From: Hippopus hippopus
Lineage: Eukaryota; Mollusca; Bivalvia; Cardiida; Cardiidae
Reading direction: 5' to 3'
DNA: 64,000 nucleotides
NCBI GenBank assembly: GCA_946811185.2
Contig: OX328096.1
Location: forward strand, 21,517,881 to 21,581,880
Positions 47,116 to 58,654 of this stretch are shown here, in pieces; position 1 is the stretch's first letter, and the number at the start of each line of letters is the position of its first letter. A program made the position numbers and the translations under genes. The notes beneath the pieces are model-generated. The model searched no databases, was not told the DNA's origin, and was given only the letters and a program-made list of their open reading frames with translations.

Positions 47116-48469
47116 GAACCCCTCTCTCACCGCTGAATGCTGTTTCTACAGTGTTTATGCGAGAGGCAGCCATTGGCTTAGGAAGAATAATTAGCAAAAA
47201 CCATTCTTAAGAATATTCTTACTGTTAAGAATTTTCTAAATTTAAAAGTAACATGACTTCTGACTGGCTAAACCAAATGGTTTAGCCAATCAGAAGTTGT
47301 CTTACTTTCGAAATCTAAAATTACAATTTAAATGAACTTAAGAATGGTTGGTGACCACGGACCCTGGTGATAATAACTCCAGGAAAGCATGAATACCGTC
47401 GTGCACTGGCCGCCGCAACATAACTTCAAAATAATCTTCAAAAAGGCTTTATATACTATACAATCAAACAAGATTTTGTTTGTATAGATTCGTGCAAAAA
47501 ATTCATAAGTTAACCCTTTCTGCGCCATAGGCAAAAATAAGGGCTTCTGTTGACGTAAAGGATCAAGATCAGACCGCATAGACAGCGCAGTCTGATCTTT
47601 AACCAATACCGTCCGCTTTTTGGTCAAGCCTGTAAGATAAAAATCTTTCAGAAGATTGTATTTTCGGCCGTTGGCAGAGATCCAGATGGAGAAATCTACA
47701 AATATGAAAAAGTTGCATAAACTAATCTTCGTCCTCAAGCAAGGAAAGCTGTTTTTGCGATTAAAGGGGTCCAATTTCGATTCGGATAATTTCAACATAT
47801 ACAGGGAAATGTTTAAATTGTTCTACAGTATAAGATCCCCGTCCTTATCTATGTTCTGAAATATGGGGATTCTCTTACTCGGAACAAATAGAAGGTATTC
47901 AAAAAGACTTCAAATATTTTCTCGGGGTAAACAACTCTACAAATAATTCCGTGATATTTGGAGAATGTGAAAGATATCCACTTTATATTATATATATACT
48001 CAGTTCCATAAATAAGTGTGCACTTAATTTTCTTTTATTTCTCGTCGCATGTTTTACTGAAGACCAACAAATTTGGTATCATACTTTAGTTCAGAGTCTG
48101 TAGAAAATGCCAGGCTAATCAGATTTTGACTAACAGAAAGTTTAAGTTAGGTTTTTGCAGTTTAAATGAAGGTGGTACTAAAATCAAAGTTGCAAAAGTA
48201 CTCAAAGACTAAGGTAACATTAAAGTTAGGTTTTGGCCACCGCTCTCGTTCAGGAATGGAATAACATTCCTGATGCAATGATTTTACGTTATGTAAGGTC
48301 TATGCGACGTCGAATAATTGCCTGTATCGACAGCAGAGGTGGCCATACAAGATATTGGTTGAAAAATTACAAGAACTTTAAGAAAAACCTAACTTTAATG
48401 TTACCTGCGCAATCCGCACAGGCTAATCCGAGACGCCACTTTACGACTAAATTAGATTTTGTGGTACAA

Positions 48470-48731
48470 TAGACTTGCGCAAAACAGAAAATTACATAAA
48501 AACGGAAAGTGTCGTTTCGGATCAGCCTGCGCGGACTGCCGAATGCCCCTTTTCGCGTGTTGCAGGCCATATACCAACGAAATCATGAGGTAGAATGGTC
48601 CTTTGACATACAGAAAATTGACTGAAAGAAAAAAGTTTCGACGCAGGTCAGCCTGCGCGCACTGCGCAGGCTGACATGAATCGATACTTTTTGCGGATGC
48701 ATTAATCCCCCTTTTCACAAAGCATGGCTCT
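48470..48731 (-). mobile_element. MITE family A, rearranged
   Basis: A half core (GATCAGCCTGCGCGGACTGC) is followed by a second, complete core (CAGCCTGCGCGCACTGCGCA) and right end CACAAAGCATGGCTC. Two partial copies appear joined. It lies about 300 bases from the 3' end of cGAS-like copy 1. Confidence 0.75.
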
Positions 48732-48927
48732 ATTGGTTTCGTCTTTGCCACTTCGGTGAACAGTGTGATGAATATTACGGTCTTAACTCTCATCGTTAAG
48801 ATATTTAGTAAATGGTTATTTTAGTCTTTCTTTGAGAGAATCCTTTTTCTATGCTTTTTTTTTTACATCGGTTTTGAAACAAGTTCTCAGAACTGTTATT
48901 AATAACTATCCGTAATTGGTTCTTACA

Positions 48928-49010
48928 ACGTAATGTGGGTGCTTTGACGCTCATCACAGGACTCGAACATGGAACCTTGACGTAAGAACCCCGGGCTCCA
49001 CCTCTGTACT
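48928..49010 (-). mobile_element. tRNA-like SINE head fragment next to cGAS-like copy 1
   Basis: The minus strand has GACAGTAGTACAGAGGTGG followed by CATGTTCGAGTCCTGTGATG, a worn pol III box A/B pair. It sits about 20 bases beyond the stop of the cGAS-like gene, so it may fall in its 3' UTR. Confidence 0.45.
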
Positions 49011-49032
49011 ACTGTCGCCGACGCTGACTGAA

Positions 49033-50390
49033 TCATTCTTGCAGCGTTTGCCTGAAGGATTTTGGAATTTCTGGCTTAAGACGATGTAGACCTCTATCAA
49101 ACTCTTCCACAACTGCTTCAACAATTTTCCTTATGTCTGCCATATGTGCGTCTAGAGTTTCTCTCTCCTTTGACAATTCACGAAGGTCTCTCAAGGCAAC
49201 CAATTGGCTTTTACGATACATGTTATCGAAATTCGTGGTAGGTGCATCATGTAGAAGGTTCACATCAGCGTTGAAAATCATGGGCAAGTACAGTTTTTCG
49301 ACGAATTCACCGAACAGGTCAAGAATTTCTCCGAAACAATGGTAGGTAGTTTTGTCGTTGGCACTGCAGTGAATGTCGTGATGGATTATCGCGGTCTTAA
49401 ACATGTAAGAGGTAAAACAAGTAAGCTTCCTCTTCTCAGCGATAAGATGGTTAAAGTATTTCAGATATATGTATATCAATTTATGATTTCTGTGTAGTTT
49501 ACACCGCATATAATTAACCTCTACCTCAGTAAACGTGATTCGAAAGTCGCAGTTTAGCCTGCCTACAAGTAGAACTGATCCGTGCTCTTTGACTGAATCT
49601 TCAATCTCCTTGGACGCGCAGAGCTTTTCATCAAAACATTCCTCAAGTTTTGTATACCGTATCGCTGGACACAAATCCGCTGTAATCTTTCTATTTTCTA
49701 TAATAAAGGAAAGCAATATGTTTGGATGATGTACATCGGCCGATTTAAGTTTCACTTCCTTTGTCTCGAAAATACTGCGATGATACTGCTCATAATCTGT
49801 AATAATTGTCACTGCCAGATTTTCGGCTCTCAAAGTCTCCTTACCTTCTCTGTTGGCCATTTTAGCTATAGTTTTAACAACGATAGTACCAAAGGTTTCA
49901 TGTTTGTGAATAGTAGTATATTTTTCTGACTTCTGAAAACATCGTAGATACCCTTCATGATGATATTTTCCCCATGTTTCCATGATTTCTGGTGCTACCT
50001 TCACTTTGACAAGTCCTGCTGTATCGGATTGACGCGTGGTTGGTTCAACTTTCTCTACACTGACACAGCCAGGCTTTGACAAACTGTCAATAACTGCCAG
50101 GAAATCAAACTCGTCAGGTAGTATGATTTTCGTTCCTTCATTATAGCTGCCAACTTTCAATAATTGGGATACTTTGAACTCCGGATAGTCTTGTCCAACC
50201 TGAGAGAGAAGATCTTGTATATATCTATGGACACATTCTGCGATCAGTGTAGTCTTAGCGGATCCCGTGCCAAGGCCCATACGCGTGGCTGTTCCTTCTA
50301 ACATGCATTTCGGCTGTACATTGAAAGCAGGGGTTCTTCTTTCATTGCCATCGTCCTCTACCACCTGCATGTCTTTGGTGAATGAATTGT
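49033..50390 (-). CDS. cGAS-like receptor / Mab-21-like nucleotidyltransferase, copy 1
   Basis: One long exon encodes 445 residues from the ATG at 50370. The protein shows GSYNEGTKI at about residues 74-82, PDEFDFL at 85-91 and TADLCPAIRY at 230-239. These are the GS motif and the three acidic residues (about E87, D89, D232) that bind Mg in cGAS/Mab-21 enzymes. The GS-to-E spacing of 12 equals that of human cGAS from memory. A C-terminal SYMFKTAIIHHDIHC helix is typical of the Mab-21 fold. Likely role: sensing foreign or misplaced nucleic acid and making a cyclic dinucleotide for STING (inference). A splice acceptor (TTTTACAG) lies just upstream at 50391-50392, and the frame is open from it, so an upstream coding exon may exist. 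Confidence 0.88.
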
Positions 50391-50400
50391 CTGTAAAATA

Positions 50401-50850
50401 AATAGAGGATATTTTTTTTTTTTTTCGGTGAAAGATCGAAATTTATTTCATCGAGTGAACATCATCGGTAATATTTTCACCGATGTTCAATCTTCCTAAC
50501 CAAAAAAGATGTAATATTACCGATGATGTTCACTCGATGAAATAACTTTCGATTTTTCACCGAAAAAAATAAATATTCTATTCATTTCATGTTTCTATCC
50601 CTTTTCTCTTTTTTTTTTTTCGGGGGGGGGGGGCTTACATCAAAAGTTGGTACAGTTCTTTTCGGTAATTCCCCGTGGCGTACCCCCTCGTAAAGCGCGA
50701 GAAATGCAGGGTTAATTACGTCATATTTCCATCTGGTTGAGTGGTACGGGCATTTTACCTAGGTAACAAGTACGCGGGAACTACTGTTTCCGCCTTCAAT
50801 TGAAGAGTTAGAAAATAAAATGGGTATTTTTCACAGGCATAGAAATTGAG
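50401..50850. mobile_element. palindromic MITE, family D, upstream of cGAS-like copy 1
   Basis: The arms ATTTCATCGAGTGAACATCA (50446) and its reverse complement at about 50521-50545 form a ~70-base inverted repeat around AATATTTTCACCGATG. The far part (50740-50830, GGAACTACTGTTTCCGCC, TTCAATTGAAGAGTTAGAAA) is shared, inverted, with 36900-36970. Confidence 0.7.
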
Positions 50851-51666
50851 TTATTTGAGTATATGTATGCCTTTATAAATTCTTCTACCATTTAACAGAT
50901 GAAATTTTATCAATCTTCCTAACCAAAAAGATGTGAAACAAATTATCCATAATTTAGAGAATCGATAATATCATTCCCAAAAGAAAAAAAAAGAAGATAT
51001 ACCTCTTTAGGCAAATTTCTGTTTTTCCAGCAAGGTTTCTTGAAAGCTGCTTAAGTGTCTGTGCAAGAGTAAATTATTGTGAACCTAGTTTTTCAATTTG
51101 CTTGGCCTCATATGTAAATGTTTTCAAATTGACCATGGGATAGTATGCTATTCTATTTGTTGCACTCTCTCCACCTTTTTCAGATGTGAAAATTAGCACT
51201 GAGTTTAATGGACAAAATCATAAAAATATAGTTTTAAATTTGTCAAGTATTTTTTCTCTCGTGGTTTTTGTAAAATAATCAGATAGGTATAAAGAAATTT
51301 CCCCAAAAATTTTTTAGATAGATGATTTCGAGCCAAACGTTAGTTTTTATACCAACCAAATGGACTATACAATTTTCTGTGGTATAATGTCTTTAATTAA
51401 AGTACTGAAAGCACTGAAATACTGGAAAATGTGGAATAAGTGGCCTCTGTAAAGAAAGAACTTGGTTGTTCAATACAAAATTTAAGAAAAAAGGTCCAAT
51501 TCAGGTTTTTTTTTTTTTTTTGGTCCGTTCCGGTTCGATCTGGTATAATCCGATTATTATGTCCGATCTGGTCCGGCCCGATCCAATCCACGGTTATCAT
51601 GGCTCGATCCGCTGACTTTACCCTCCACTCATAGCCATTATTTTTATTAATATTTCATTAATTTTT

Positions 51667-51692
51667 ATCATTATTATTATTATTATTATTGT
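51667..51692. repeat. (ATT)n microsatellite
   Basis: Eight to nine ATT units in the flank between cGAS-like copy 1 and the mariner remnant. Confidence 0.9.
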
Positions 51693-52272
51693 TATCATTT
51701 AACACTGAATGTACATAATTTGGTAAAAAAAACAATAGCACACGACATATTCAAATAAAAAGTTAAATACAATTGATATGCATTGAACCATATCAGGCAC
51801 ATCAGCACCGAGGATATCACAAAAAACGGAAAGAATCCCTATTTCAATTGTAGTCCTTATGTGTTGACGTTCCGACATTGAGAGACGTGAGAATGAAATA
51901 TTTCAAAAGACAAACATTTACTTGTCAAAATAGGAAACATCACTAAGAATTTCTGTTTGTTGATCTTTAATTGAAATAAGTAAATGAAGAACATATCATT
52001 TTGATGATTTGGCATTTGAATACTTTCTTTAGTTCAAGATTACATTCTATAGTTCAATATTAGATAAACTTTCCATGTTTTCACTTTCTAATCGATTTGA
52101 CGTAACCAGACAAGACCGACAACACCCGCCAAGCACTCAAGGAAAAACTTGAAAGGTTGCGTTGGGATAAAAAAAAAAAAACACCCACACAGTTGAAAAG
52201 GTTCCGTTTGGATATGTTAAAAGTCGATATAGTTTTATTAACGGTTAATTAGCTTTCACATCAAAAAACATA

Positions 52273-52610
52273 TGAGCGGAACTCTGACAAAAAGGGGGTT
52301 TAATGCATCTCTGTGAGCAAGTCGTAACATTTTATCTGCGTATGTCATATTCTTCGAAAATTGACGGTATTTGAAAAATTCCACTTGAAAGTAGATAATG
52401 AGTCATCGCTTAATTATGTGACTATTCATAAAATCTAATTTGCCTAACAACCGACTAAATATGGAGGTAGAATAGTTCTTGGACATGCAGAAAAATTACA
52501 AATAGCAAAAAGTTTCGACCAATGTCAGCCTGCGCAGTTTGAGCAGGCTGACATGAGTCTATCCGTTTTGCGGATGCACTAAACACGCTTTTCACAGAGA
52601 ATGACTCATG
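52273..52610 (-). mobile_element. MITE family A with an internal insertion
   Basis: Left TGAGCGGAACTCTGACAAAA and right CACAGAGAATGACTCAT. The core is GTCAGCCTGCGCAGTTTGAG, and about 60 unrelated bases sit in the left body. Confidence 0.75.
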
Positions 52611-52767
52611 AATATGTCTGTTATACAAGACGTTTAAAAATGTCCATTTCATTCAAACAGGTCACAAAGGATTTTGAAGAAAGCAATACATAGATCGATA
52701 TTACATGAATAGCCTTATTGTTCACCTTTTTGTTGTAAGATTTTATAGTTTGTTTGTTAACGATGTT

Positions 52768-52960
52768 TTAGATGTTTAACGCCATTTGTAACAATATTTC
52801 AGTCAAATTGCGATGGACAATGCACTCGACCATGCATTCCTAGAGTTTCTTTTATCACTACCTCGCACGACATTTTTTCCAAGCCACCGGCTGCTTTCCA
52901 ACTTTAAATTGGCGAAACAGTATTCAGCGGTGTGAGAGAAATGTCCATCACCAAACAATG
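52768..52960 (-). mobile_element. SINE fragment, minus strand
   Basis: On the minus strand it reads GGAAAGCAGCCGGTGGCTTG, then TGTTACAAATGGCGTTAAAC at its end. The tRNA-like head is absent. Confidence 0.65.
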
Positions 52961-53844
52961 GAAAGAATTGCGGAACTTGGAATCAAACAAACAACTCCCG
53001 GCATCAGTATTCACCAACCATTCTTAAGAACATTCTAAGTGTTATTCTCTAGAATTTTCTAAGTTTGAAAGTAACACAACTTTTGATTGACTATACCATT
53101 TTGCTTTAGCCTATCAGAAGTTGTGTAAATTTCAACTTTAGAAATTCTTGGTGAATAAACTAAGAATGTTCTTAAGAACAGCTGGTCAATACGGAACCTG
53201 GATTTCAAGCCCTGTACGTTTCCATTTGAGCTACCCCACTCTTCAAGATTGTGTGCACAAGGGACAGTCATACTGCAAATAATGAAAAGCGAAAGTGAAC
53301 AAGACTGGGCATGATAAGACCTTCGATATGGGACATCCAACTGTTAAAGTTTGTAAATCTGTAATTTTCTACTATTAAACAAAATTTACAGATGTGTATA
53401 TGGAATACTAATGACCATTTAGACAATTCATTCTCAACCTAAAATGTGTAATTTTTTCCTTCTTCCTTCTTATTTACCTTATCCTTTAAACGGACATTAA
53501 AAAAAAAACACATCAAGCCCCCTTCCCCCCCCCCCCCCTAAAAGAAAAAAAAATGTCCGCTCCCATAATCCTTACCGCTGATTTGAACATTTACTATCTC
53601 TGACCATCATATGAAAATTAAAAATACGCACATTGAATCAAGCTACCTACCTTGTATAAATCAGGTAGACTAAAAAGCTCTCTCTAAAATTTTCTTTTTA
53701 CATTTGTGTACTGACTTCTGGACACCAGGAAGTAAATTTCTTCTTTAACCATTATCCTGCTAAATAACTTAAACTTTCAAGCCGGTAGTAAAAACCCGAA
53801 TAATGCTACTTCATGCTTATCTTTTCAGATAAAAAAAATATTCC

Positions 53845-53925
53845 CTTATCAGACAGTTTAGATCCAAGATCAGACTGCACGTTCTGTGCAGTCTGATCTT
53901 GATCTACACTGTCTGCAAAAGATCA
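53845..53925. repeat. short hairpin element, family C
   Basis: Family C is a ~65-base palindrome of type GTGTAGATCAAGATCAGACT / GCACAGAACGTGCAGTCTGA. This copy has nearly perfect arms from TTTAGATCCAAGATCAGACT to ATCTTGATCTACACTGTC. Confidence 0.85.
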
Positions 53926-54021
53926 GTGAGTCGCACTTAGCAGCCTAAAGGTTAAAGAAGGGAAACAAGAAGGTACAATATCAGGCAATTATTGTAAAAC
54001 CGAAAGACTCCTAAAATTATT

Positions 54022-55080
54022 TACGAGGGCCGATTAATAAGTTGTGATTCTCATATGTAAGGGTTTGACTTTTGGCTGACATATTGCATAATTTTTCGAT
54101 AAAATTCTATTTGTGTCTATACACCTTTGCTAGCAATATTTAAGACATCAATGCCACTCTTAAAGAAGTCCTTTTCTTGACCGTTCAGAAAGCCCTCCAC
54201 TGCATATGTGACATCATCATCCGACCGAAAGTGGGTACCACAAAAGGCCCTTTTCTTCAATTTTGGAAATAGGTGAAGGACTGATGGAGCGAGACCAGGT
54301 AAATAAGGCGAATTTTCAATCTACTCAAAGCCACAACCGTAAATGGCTATCATGGTAATGACAGACTTGTAAACAAGGGCAATTTCCTGGTGGTACAATA
54401 CACCTTTACTGAGTTTTTCGCGAGGCATGAGTTTAATGTTTACTCCTAAATGCCTAAGAAGTAATACATATCATCTGCCATTGATTTTTGTCCGTTTTGT
54501 ACTGGTCATCAGAATACTAGAAGTGTCCAAGAAAAGCGAGGCCAGCGGATGGAACAGTGTTTGCTTCCTTCGGCGAGGCTGGACCAAGGTCGTTCCCCTG
54601 TTTAAACTGTTGTTTGGTCTATAGGATAAAATGATGGACCTACGTTTCATCCAGTCACAAACCTTTGCAGAAAATTAACAGGGTATGCCTATAAAAAGTT
54701 CAGATTTGCACGCGAAAAAGTCCGCCTGGTGTGTTCACTGTTCAACTGTTAGAACTCTTCGTACCCATAAGGCTGAGAGTTTTCTCGTTACAAGATCTTC
54801 CGTAAGAATTGAATGAACTATTTCCTGTAACATCTAAACTGTACTGGCTATAAATTTCTCTGTAACTCGCCTGTCAGCCATAACAATATTGTAGACTTTA
54901 TTGACCATTTCTGGGTTTGCAATAGAGACAGGCCTTCCAGGCCGATGTCATCCTCTAGGCTCTACCTGCCATGCTTGAATTCCGCTACACAACTCAATAA
55001 CTGCTCTAAGCCTTGTGGTTCTACACAAGATCTTTTCAATTTTGCACTGTAACTATATACTGTAACAAACCGGTTTGAAA
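54022..55080 (-). pseudogene. degenerate mariner transposase
   Basis: Minus-strand translation shows fragments in order: EFKHGR then SLEDD, a GRPVSIANPEM stretch, WVRRVLTVEQ and, near 54.2 kb, PYLPGLAPSVLHLFPKLKKR. These match the mariner helix-turn-helix and the catalytic D-L-A-P-S-D-x-x-L-F region. Both Asp of that last motif are lost (GLAPSV), and several stops and frame changes interrupt the frame, so the gene is dead. A mariner-like terminal sequence (ACGAGGGCCGATTAATAAG) begins at about 54023. The opposite terminus was not found. The remnant separates the two cGAS-like genes. Confidence 0.75.
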
Positions 55081-55810
55081 CTTAGGACAGGCACCCTTTC
55101 CAACCCAAGAGCCTTTCTTAAACCATTTTAATTACGGCTGTTTGATCATTTTACATACAAATAACCAAGGTTAAAGCTATTGTTGTTTCAGCTGAAAAAC
55201 ACAACCTTTGCGGTTGGGTCACTTTTAATCCAAGAGATGTACTTCAACCACCAGATAACGCTATGTTTTTGGAAAATAAACATTCTGTGGCTCGTGATTT
55301 CAGACAATAACTTAATTATATGTATATTTGACTAAATATTGTCAGTTTTTATTGCTGAATGTGATGAAAGTCACAGTCTTCTTTGCATAACATCCCTCTT
55401 TTTGTTTATAAAGATAGGCTACGGCGTAACCAGCGGTACAGAATCAGTACGATCAAGAGTGCTATTTCATCCTCAGGCTGCTAGGCGCATCACAGTGGGC
55501 TTTTGCTGGCCTTGTAAATCAAGATCAGACTGCACAGAACGTGCAGTCTGAACTTAATCTACATTGTCAAATATAGTGAGACTTTCCGTCGAAGAGAAAT
55601 AGGATGAAGCAGCAATATTTGTCCTTTTACTATTGGTTGGGTTTTTTTTTTTTGGGGGGGGGGGGCAGTCTTAGGCTTAATTCTGAAAATGGAGTTGGTC
55701 CATAAAGTGATAAGAGAAGGTTTCGCCTGTTCCAATTTTTACTACATTACGCACTGGCGTAATTGTGCGCTACGGACACTGCGTCTTTGACAGTTGTCCT
55801 GGATAGTCTT

Positions 55811-57151
55811 TTATCGAGTTATCGTTGCTGTCCTTGTTTGAAATGTTTCTGGTATTTTCTTATAACCAGGGCGTAGGCTTTTATCACATTCTGTTATGGC
55901 AGCTTCAACAATTTGCATGATATCCTTCTTGTGTTGGCCAACACCCACAGTATCCTCCTGTTTTGACAGTTCATGAATGTCTTTCAATATCACTAATTGG
56001 ATTTCCCGGAACCTTTTCTCTATATTCGTGGCCTGACCAGGTTTTGTTTGTAAAAGGTTAACATCACAATTGAAAATATTGGGCATGTAGCTTTTTTCTA
56101 CAAATTTACATAACAAGTCAATAATGTCCCCAAAACAACTGTTTAAGTTTTTGTCTATCGCAAAGCAATGAATATCATGATGAATTACCACAGTCTTCAA
56201 CATATAGGAAGAGAAAGCGTCATATTTTCTCTTACTAACGAAAAGATGGTTAATGTATTTCAAATACATGTATAGCATTTTGTGATTTTTACGTAGTTTA
56301 CACCTCATATAGCTAACCTCTACTTCAGTAAAGGTGATTCGAAAGTCGCAGTTTAACCTGCCTACAAGTAGAACTGATCCGTGCTTTTTAACTTCGTCCG
56401 CAACCTCCTTGGACGCGCAGAGCTTTTCATCAAAACACTCCTCAAGTTTTGTATACCGTATCGCTGGACACAAATCCGCCGTTACTTTACAGTTTTCTGT
56501 GTGAAAGGTCAACAACACGTTCGGATGATGAACATCGACCAGTTTAATTTTGATTTCCTTTGTCTCTAAAACACTTTTGTGATACTGCTCACAGTCGGTG
56601 AGCACTGACAGCGATAGATTTTGCTCTCTAAGCGTATGAATACCCTCCCTCTTTGCCATTTTAGCTATAGTTTTAACAACGATAGTACCAAAAGTGTCAT
56701 GTTGGTTGTAATTAACATTTTTGTCTGACATCTGAAAACACCGTAGATATCCTTCATGATGATATTTCCCCCATGTTTCCATGTATTCTGTTGCCACCTT
56801 CACTTCAACAAGTCCTGCTGTATAAGGTCTTTTCTGGGTTGGTTCAACTTTTTCAATACCAATACAACCAGGTTTTGATAAACTTTCAATCACTGCCAGG
56901 TAATCAAACTCATTTGGTGAGATAATTTTTGTTCCCTCTTCAAAGCTGCCAACTTGCAATAATTCGGACACTTTAAATTCCGGATAGTCTTGTCCAACCT
57001 GAGAGAGAAGATCTTGAATATATTGACTAATACAGTCTGCAATCATCAAGGCCTTAGCGGATCCCATGCCAGGGTTCAGCTGAGTTGATGTTCTCTCTAT
57101 CAAGCATGTCGGGTGTATATTTAGGATCGGTTTGTCTACTTTCGACGCCAT
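55811..57151 (-). CDS. cGAS-like receptor / Mab-21-like nucleotidyltransferase, copy 2
   Basis: One exon encodes 446 residues, closely similar to copy 1 over almost its full length. GSFEEGTKI is at about residues 68-76, PNEFDYL at 79-85 and TADLCPAIRY at 224-233, giving an intact triad (about E81, D83, D226). The ATG at 57151 is the start because a stop lies in frame just upstream within the same exon. The exon begins at the acceptor GCTTTCAG (57185), so the 5' UTR is spliced. Same strand as copy 1 and about 5.4 kb from it: a tandem duplicate. Function as for copy 1; it could also be a catalytically quiet Mab-21 relative, but the triad argues against that. Confidence 0.9.
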   Translation of the reverse strand: MASKVDKPILNIHPTCLIERTSTQLNPGMGSAKALMIADCISQYIQDLLSQVGQDYPEFKVSELLQVGSFEEGTKIISPNEFDYLAVIESLSKPGCIGIEKVEPTQKRPYTAGLVEVKVATEYMETWGKYHHEGYLRCFQMSDKNVNYNQHDTFGTIVVKTIAKMAKREGIHTLREQNLSLSVLTDCEQYHKSVLETKEIKIKLVDVHHPNVLLTFHTENCKVTADLCPAIRYTKLEECFDEKLCASKEVADEVKKHGSVLLVGRLNCDFRITFTEVEVSYMRCKLRKNHKMLYMYLKYINHLFVSKRKYDAFSSYMLKTVVIHHDIHCFAIDKNLNSCFGDIIDLLCKFVEKSYMPNIFNCDVNLLQTKPGQATNIEKRFREIQLVILKDIHELSKQEDTVGVGQHKKDIMQIVEAAITECDKSLRPGYKKIPETFQTRTATITR

Positions 57152-57262
57152 GAACCACGCTACCTAGGTCCATTATAACATGGTCTGAAAGCAATAACGA
57201 TACTTATTCCAATGAAATGAACGCAAGCCGGTAGATTTCCAGGAAGGAAAAAATAGTTTTTA

Positions 57263-57490
57263 AACCCTTTACCACATATTCTCGAGTTTTAACGACCCTA
57301 AGCAATAAGGCTTAATTTGAAAACACTGTGGGAACAGGAGATAATGCTGGTAACCAGCATTTTTTCCCCTTTTCCTACACTGTTTTTGTCCTTTGAATGG
57401 CAATTTCATTAATTTTAGCGAGGTTCAATTTGTTGTCTGCAAAAGGTTTCAATATGGAAGACTAAAATTTTATCATCTGATAAAAGGCTT
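57263..57490. mobile_element. MITE family B just upstream of cGAS-like copy 2
   Basis: Ends AAACCCTTTACCACATATTC and TTATCATCTGATAAAAGG with centre TAATGCTGGTAACCAGCATT. It lies about 80 bases upstream of the 5' UTR acceptor. Confidence 0.85.
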
Positions 57491-58654
57491 GTAAAATAAC
57501 AGTGGACACTGGACAATGCAGAGGTTATAAAGGTCTTGTATTCAACATTAGAAGCAAAAAGGCGTCAAATTTGGTGGTATATGAGGCTTTTCAACCTCCT
57601 TATAATTGTGGTAAGACATTTGACAGTTAACAGATTCGATTTTAGAACACCTGTAAGACATCTATAAGCCCTGTAATGTATGTCCTCAACTGAGCCAACG
57701 GCTCTCGGCTTTAAATCAATATCGAGACACCTTTTTGGGGAAAGGCATGAAACTTGAGAGAAAAAAACTGCATGAAATGATACATTCAGTTAAAATTCAG
57801 GCACTTGGCAATGCACTAGCAATCATGCTTTACACTTACGAATACTTTGCTGGGTGTTTTTACTCGGAATGCTTTACATTTTGTATTTCCTATTTTCTAT
57901 TGTATCATAACACATAATAAGAGGGTCAGGGTCGCTCTGTACATGTATCTCTCCACTGCCGTTCAAATGAATGTGTCATACAACTGATAGGCATCGATAG
58001 CGACCTTAAATCAAAAGAAATAGTATAAAGAGTGCTTTGACTCTAAGGTTTTCAAAAATTTAGTAGTCAAGCAGACTTTTTTTTTTCCCCTTTGGCATGA
58101 ATAATGAAGCCTTAGAACAAACATTAGAATGATGCAAAACTCACTCAATGTTAAATACTCAACTCATATGAGCATACAATTAACATCAGAATAGATAGTT
58201 ATACTGAAAACTGGGCAATTTCATTAAAATAACTCTTGAATACTTGATGCAAATCATTTTACAGTGCAATGGACAACTGAAGGAAGTAAATGGTAACAAA
58301 CTACAATGTATCTGTCACATGTAAAACTGGAGTTATTTCCCTCAACCAAAACCGTAATCAAGAAATCTGAAAAGGGTCCACAAGAAGATCATTTATGCCA
58401 CTTTGTAGAGCTTCAAACCTGCCATGTTGGAGAAGAAGCTGTTTTTAATGATTTACAATATTTTTGAAAGAATCAAATCCTTTGAAGGAATTCTAAAGAG
58501 TACTTCATAGAGACTTTATCTCCCTGAAGTTTAGTCAAAATTACATGAGTAGTTTCAGAGAAGAGATTTTTTTTATACAAAAGTTAACGCACGCACATAA
58601 AGAGGACATAGGCCCATGACATAAGCTAACTGACCTTCGGCCAATAGAGCTAAT
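57491..58654. other. gene-free stretch upstream of cGAS-like copy 2
   Basis: No repeat family or exon was recognised. The 5' UTR exon and promoter of cGAS-like copy 2 should lie in or beyond this stretch. Confidence 0.4.

Larger units (their letters stand above)
40783..49032. other. region between msrA and cGAS-like copy 1: repeats only
   Basis: It contains family A and B elements, scraps of SINEs (43.7, 44.1, 46.9-47.5 kb), the 158-base palindrome and hairpins. The missing first exon of msrA should be here or farther right but could not be identified. Confidence 0.5.
50851..54021. other. region between cGAS-like copy 1 and the mariner remnant
   Basis: Mostly AT-rich DNA with a (ATT)n tract, a family A copy (52273), a SINE fragment (52768) and a family C hairpin. 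No exon was recognised; a 5' exon of cGAS-like copy 1 could be hidden here. Confidence 0.45.
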
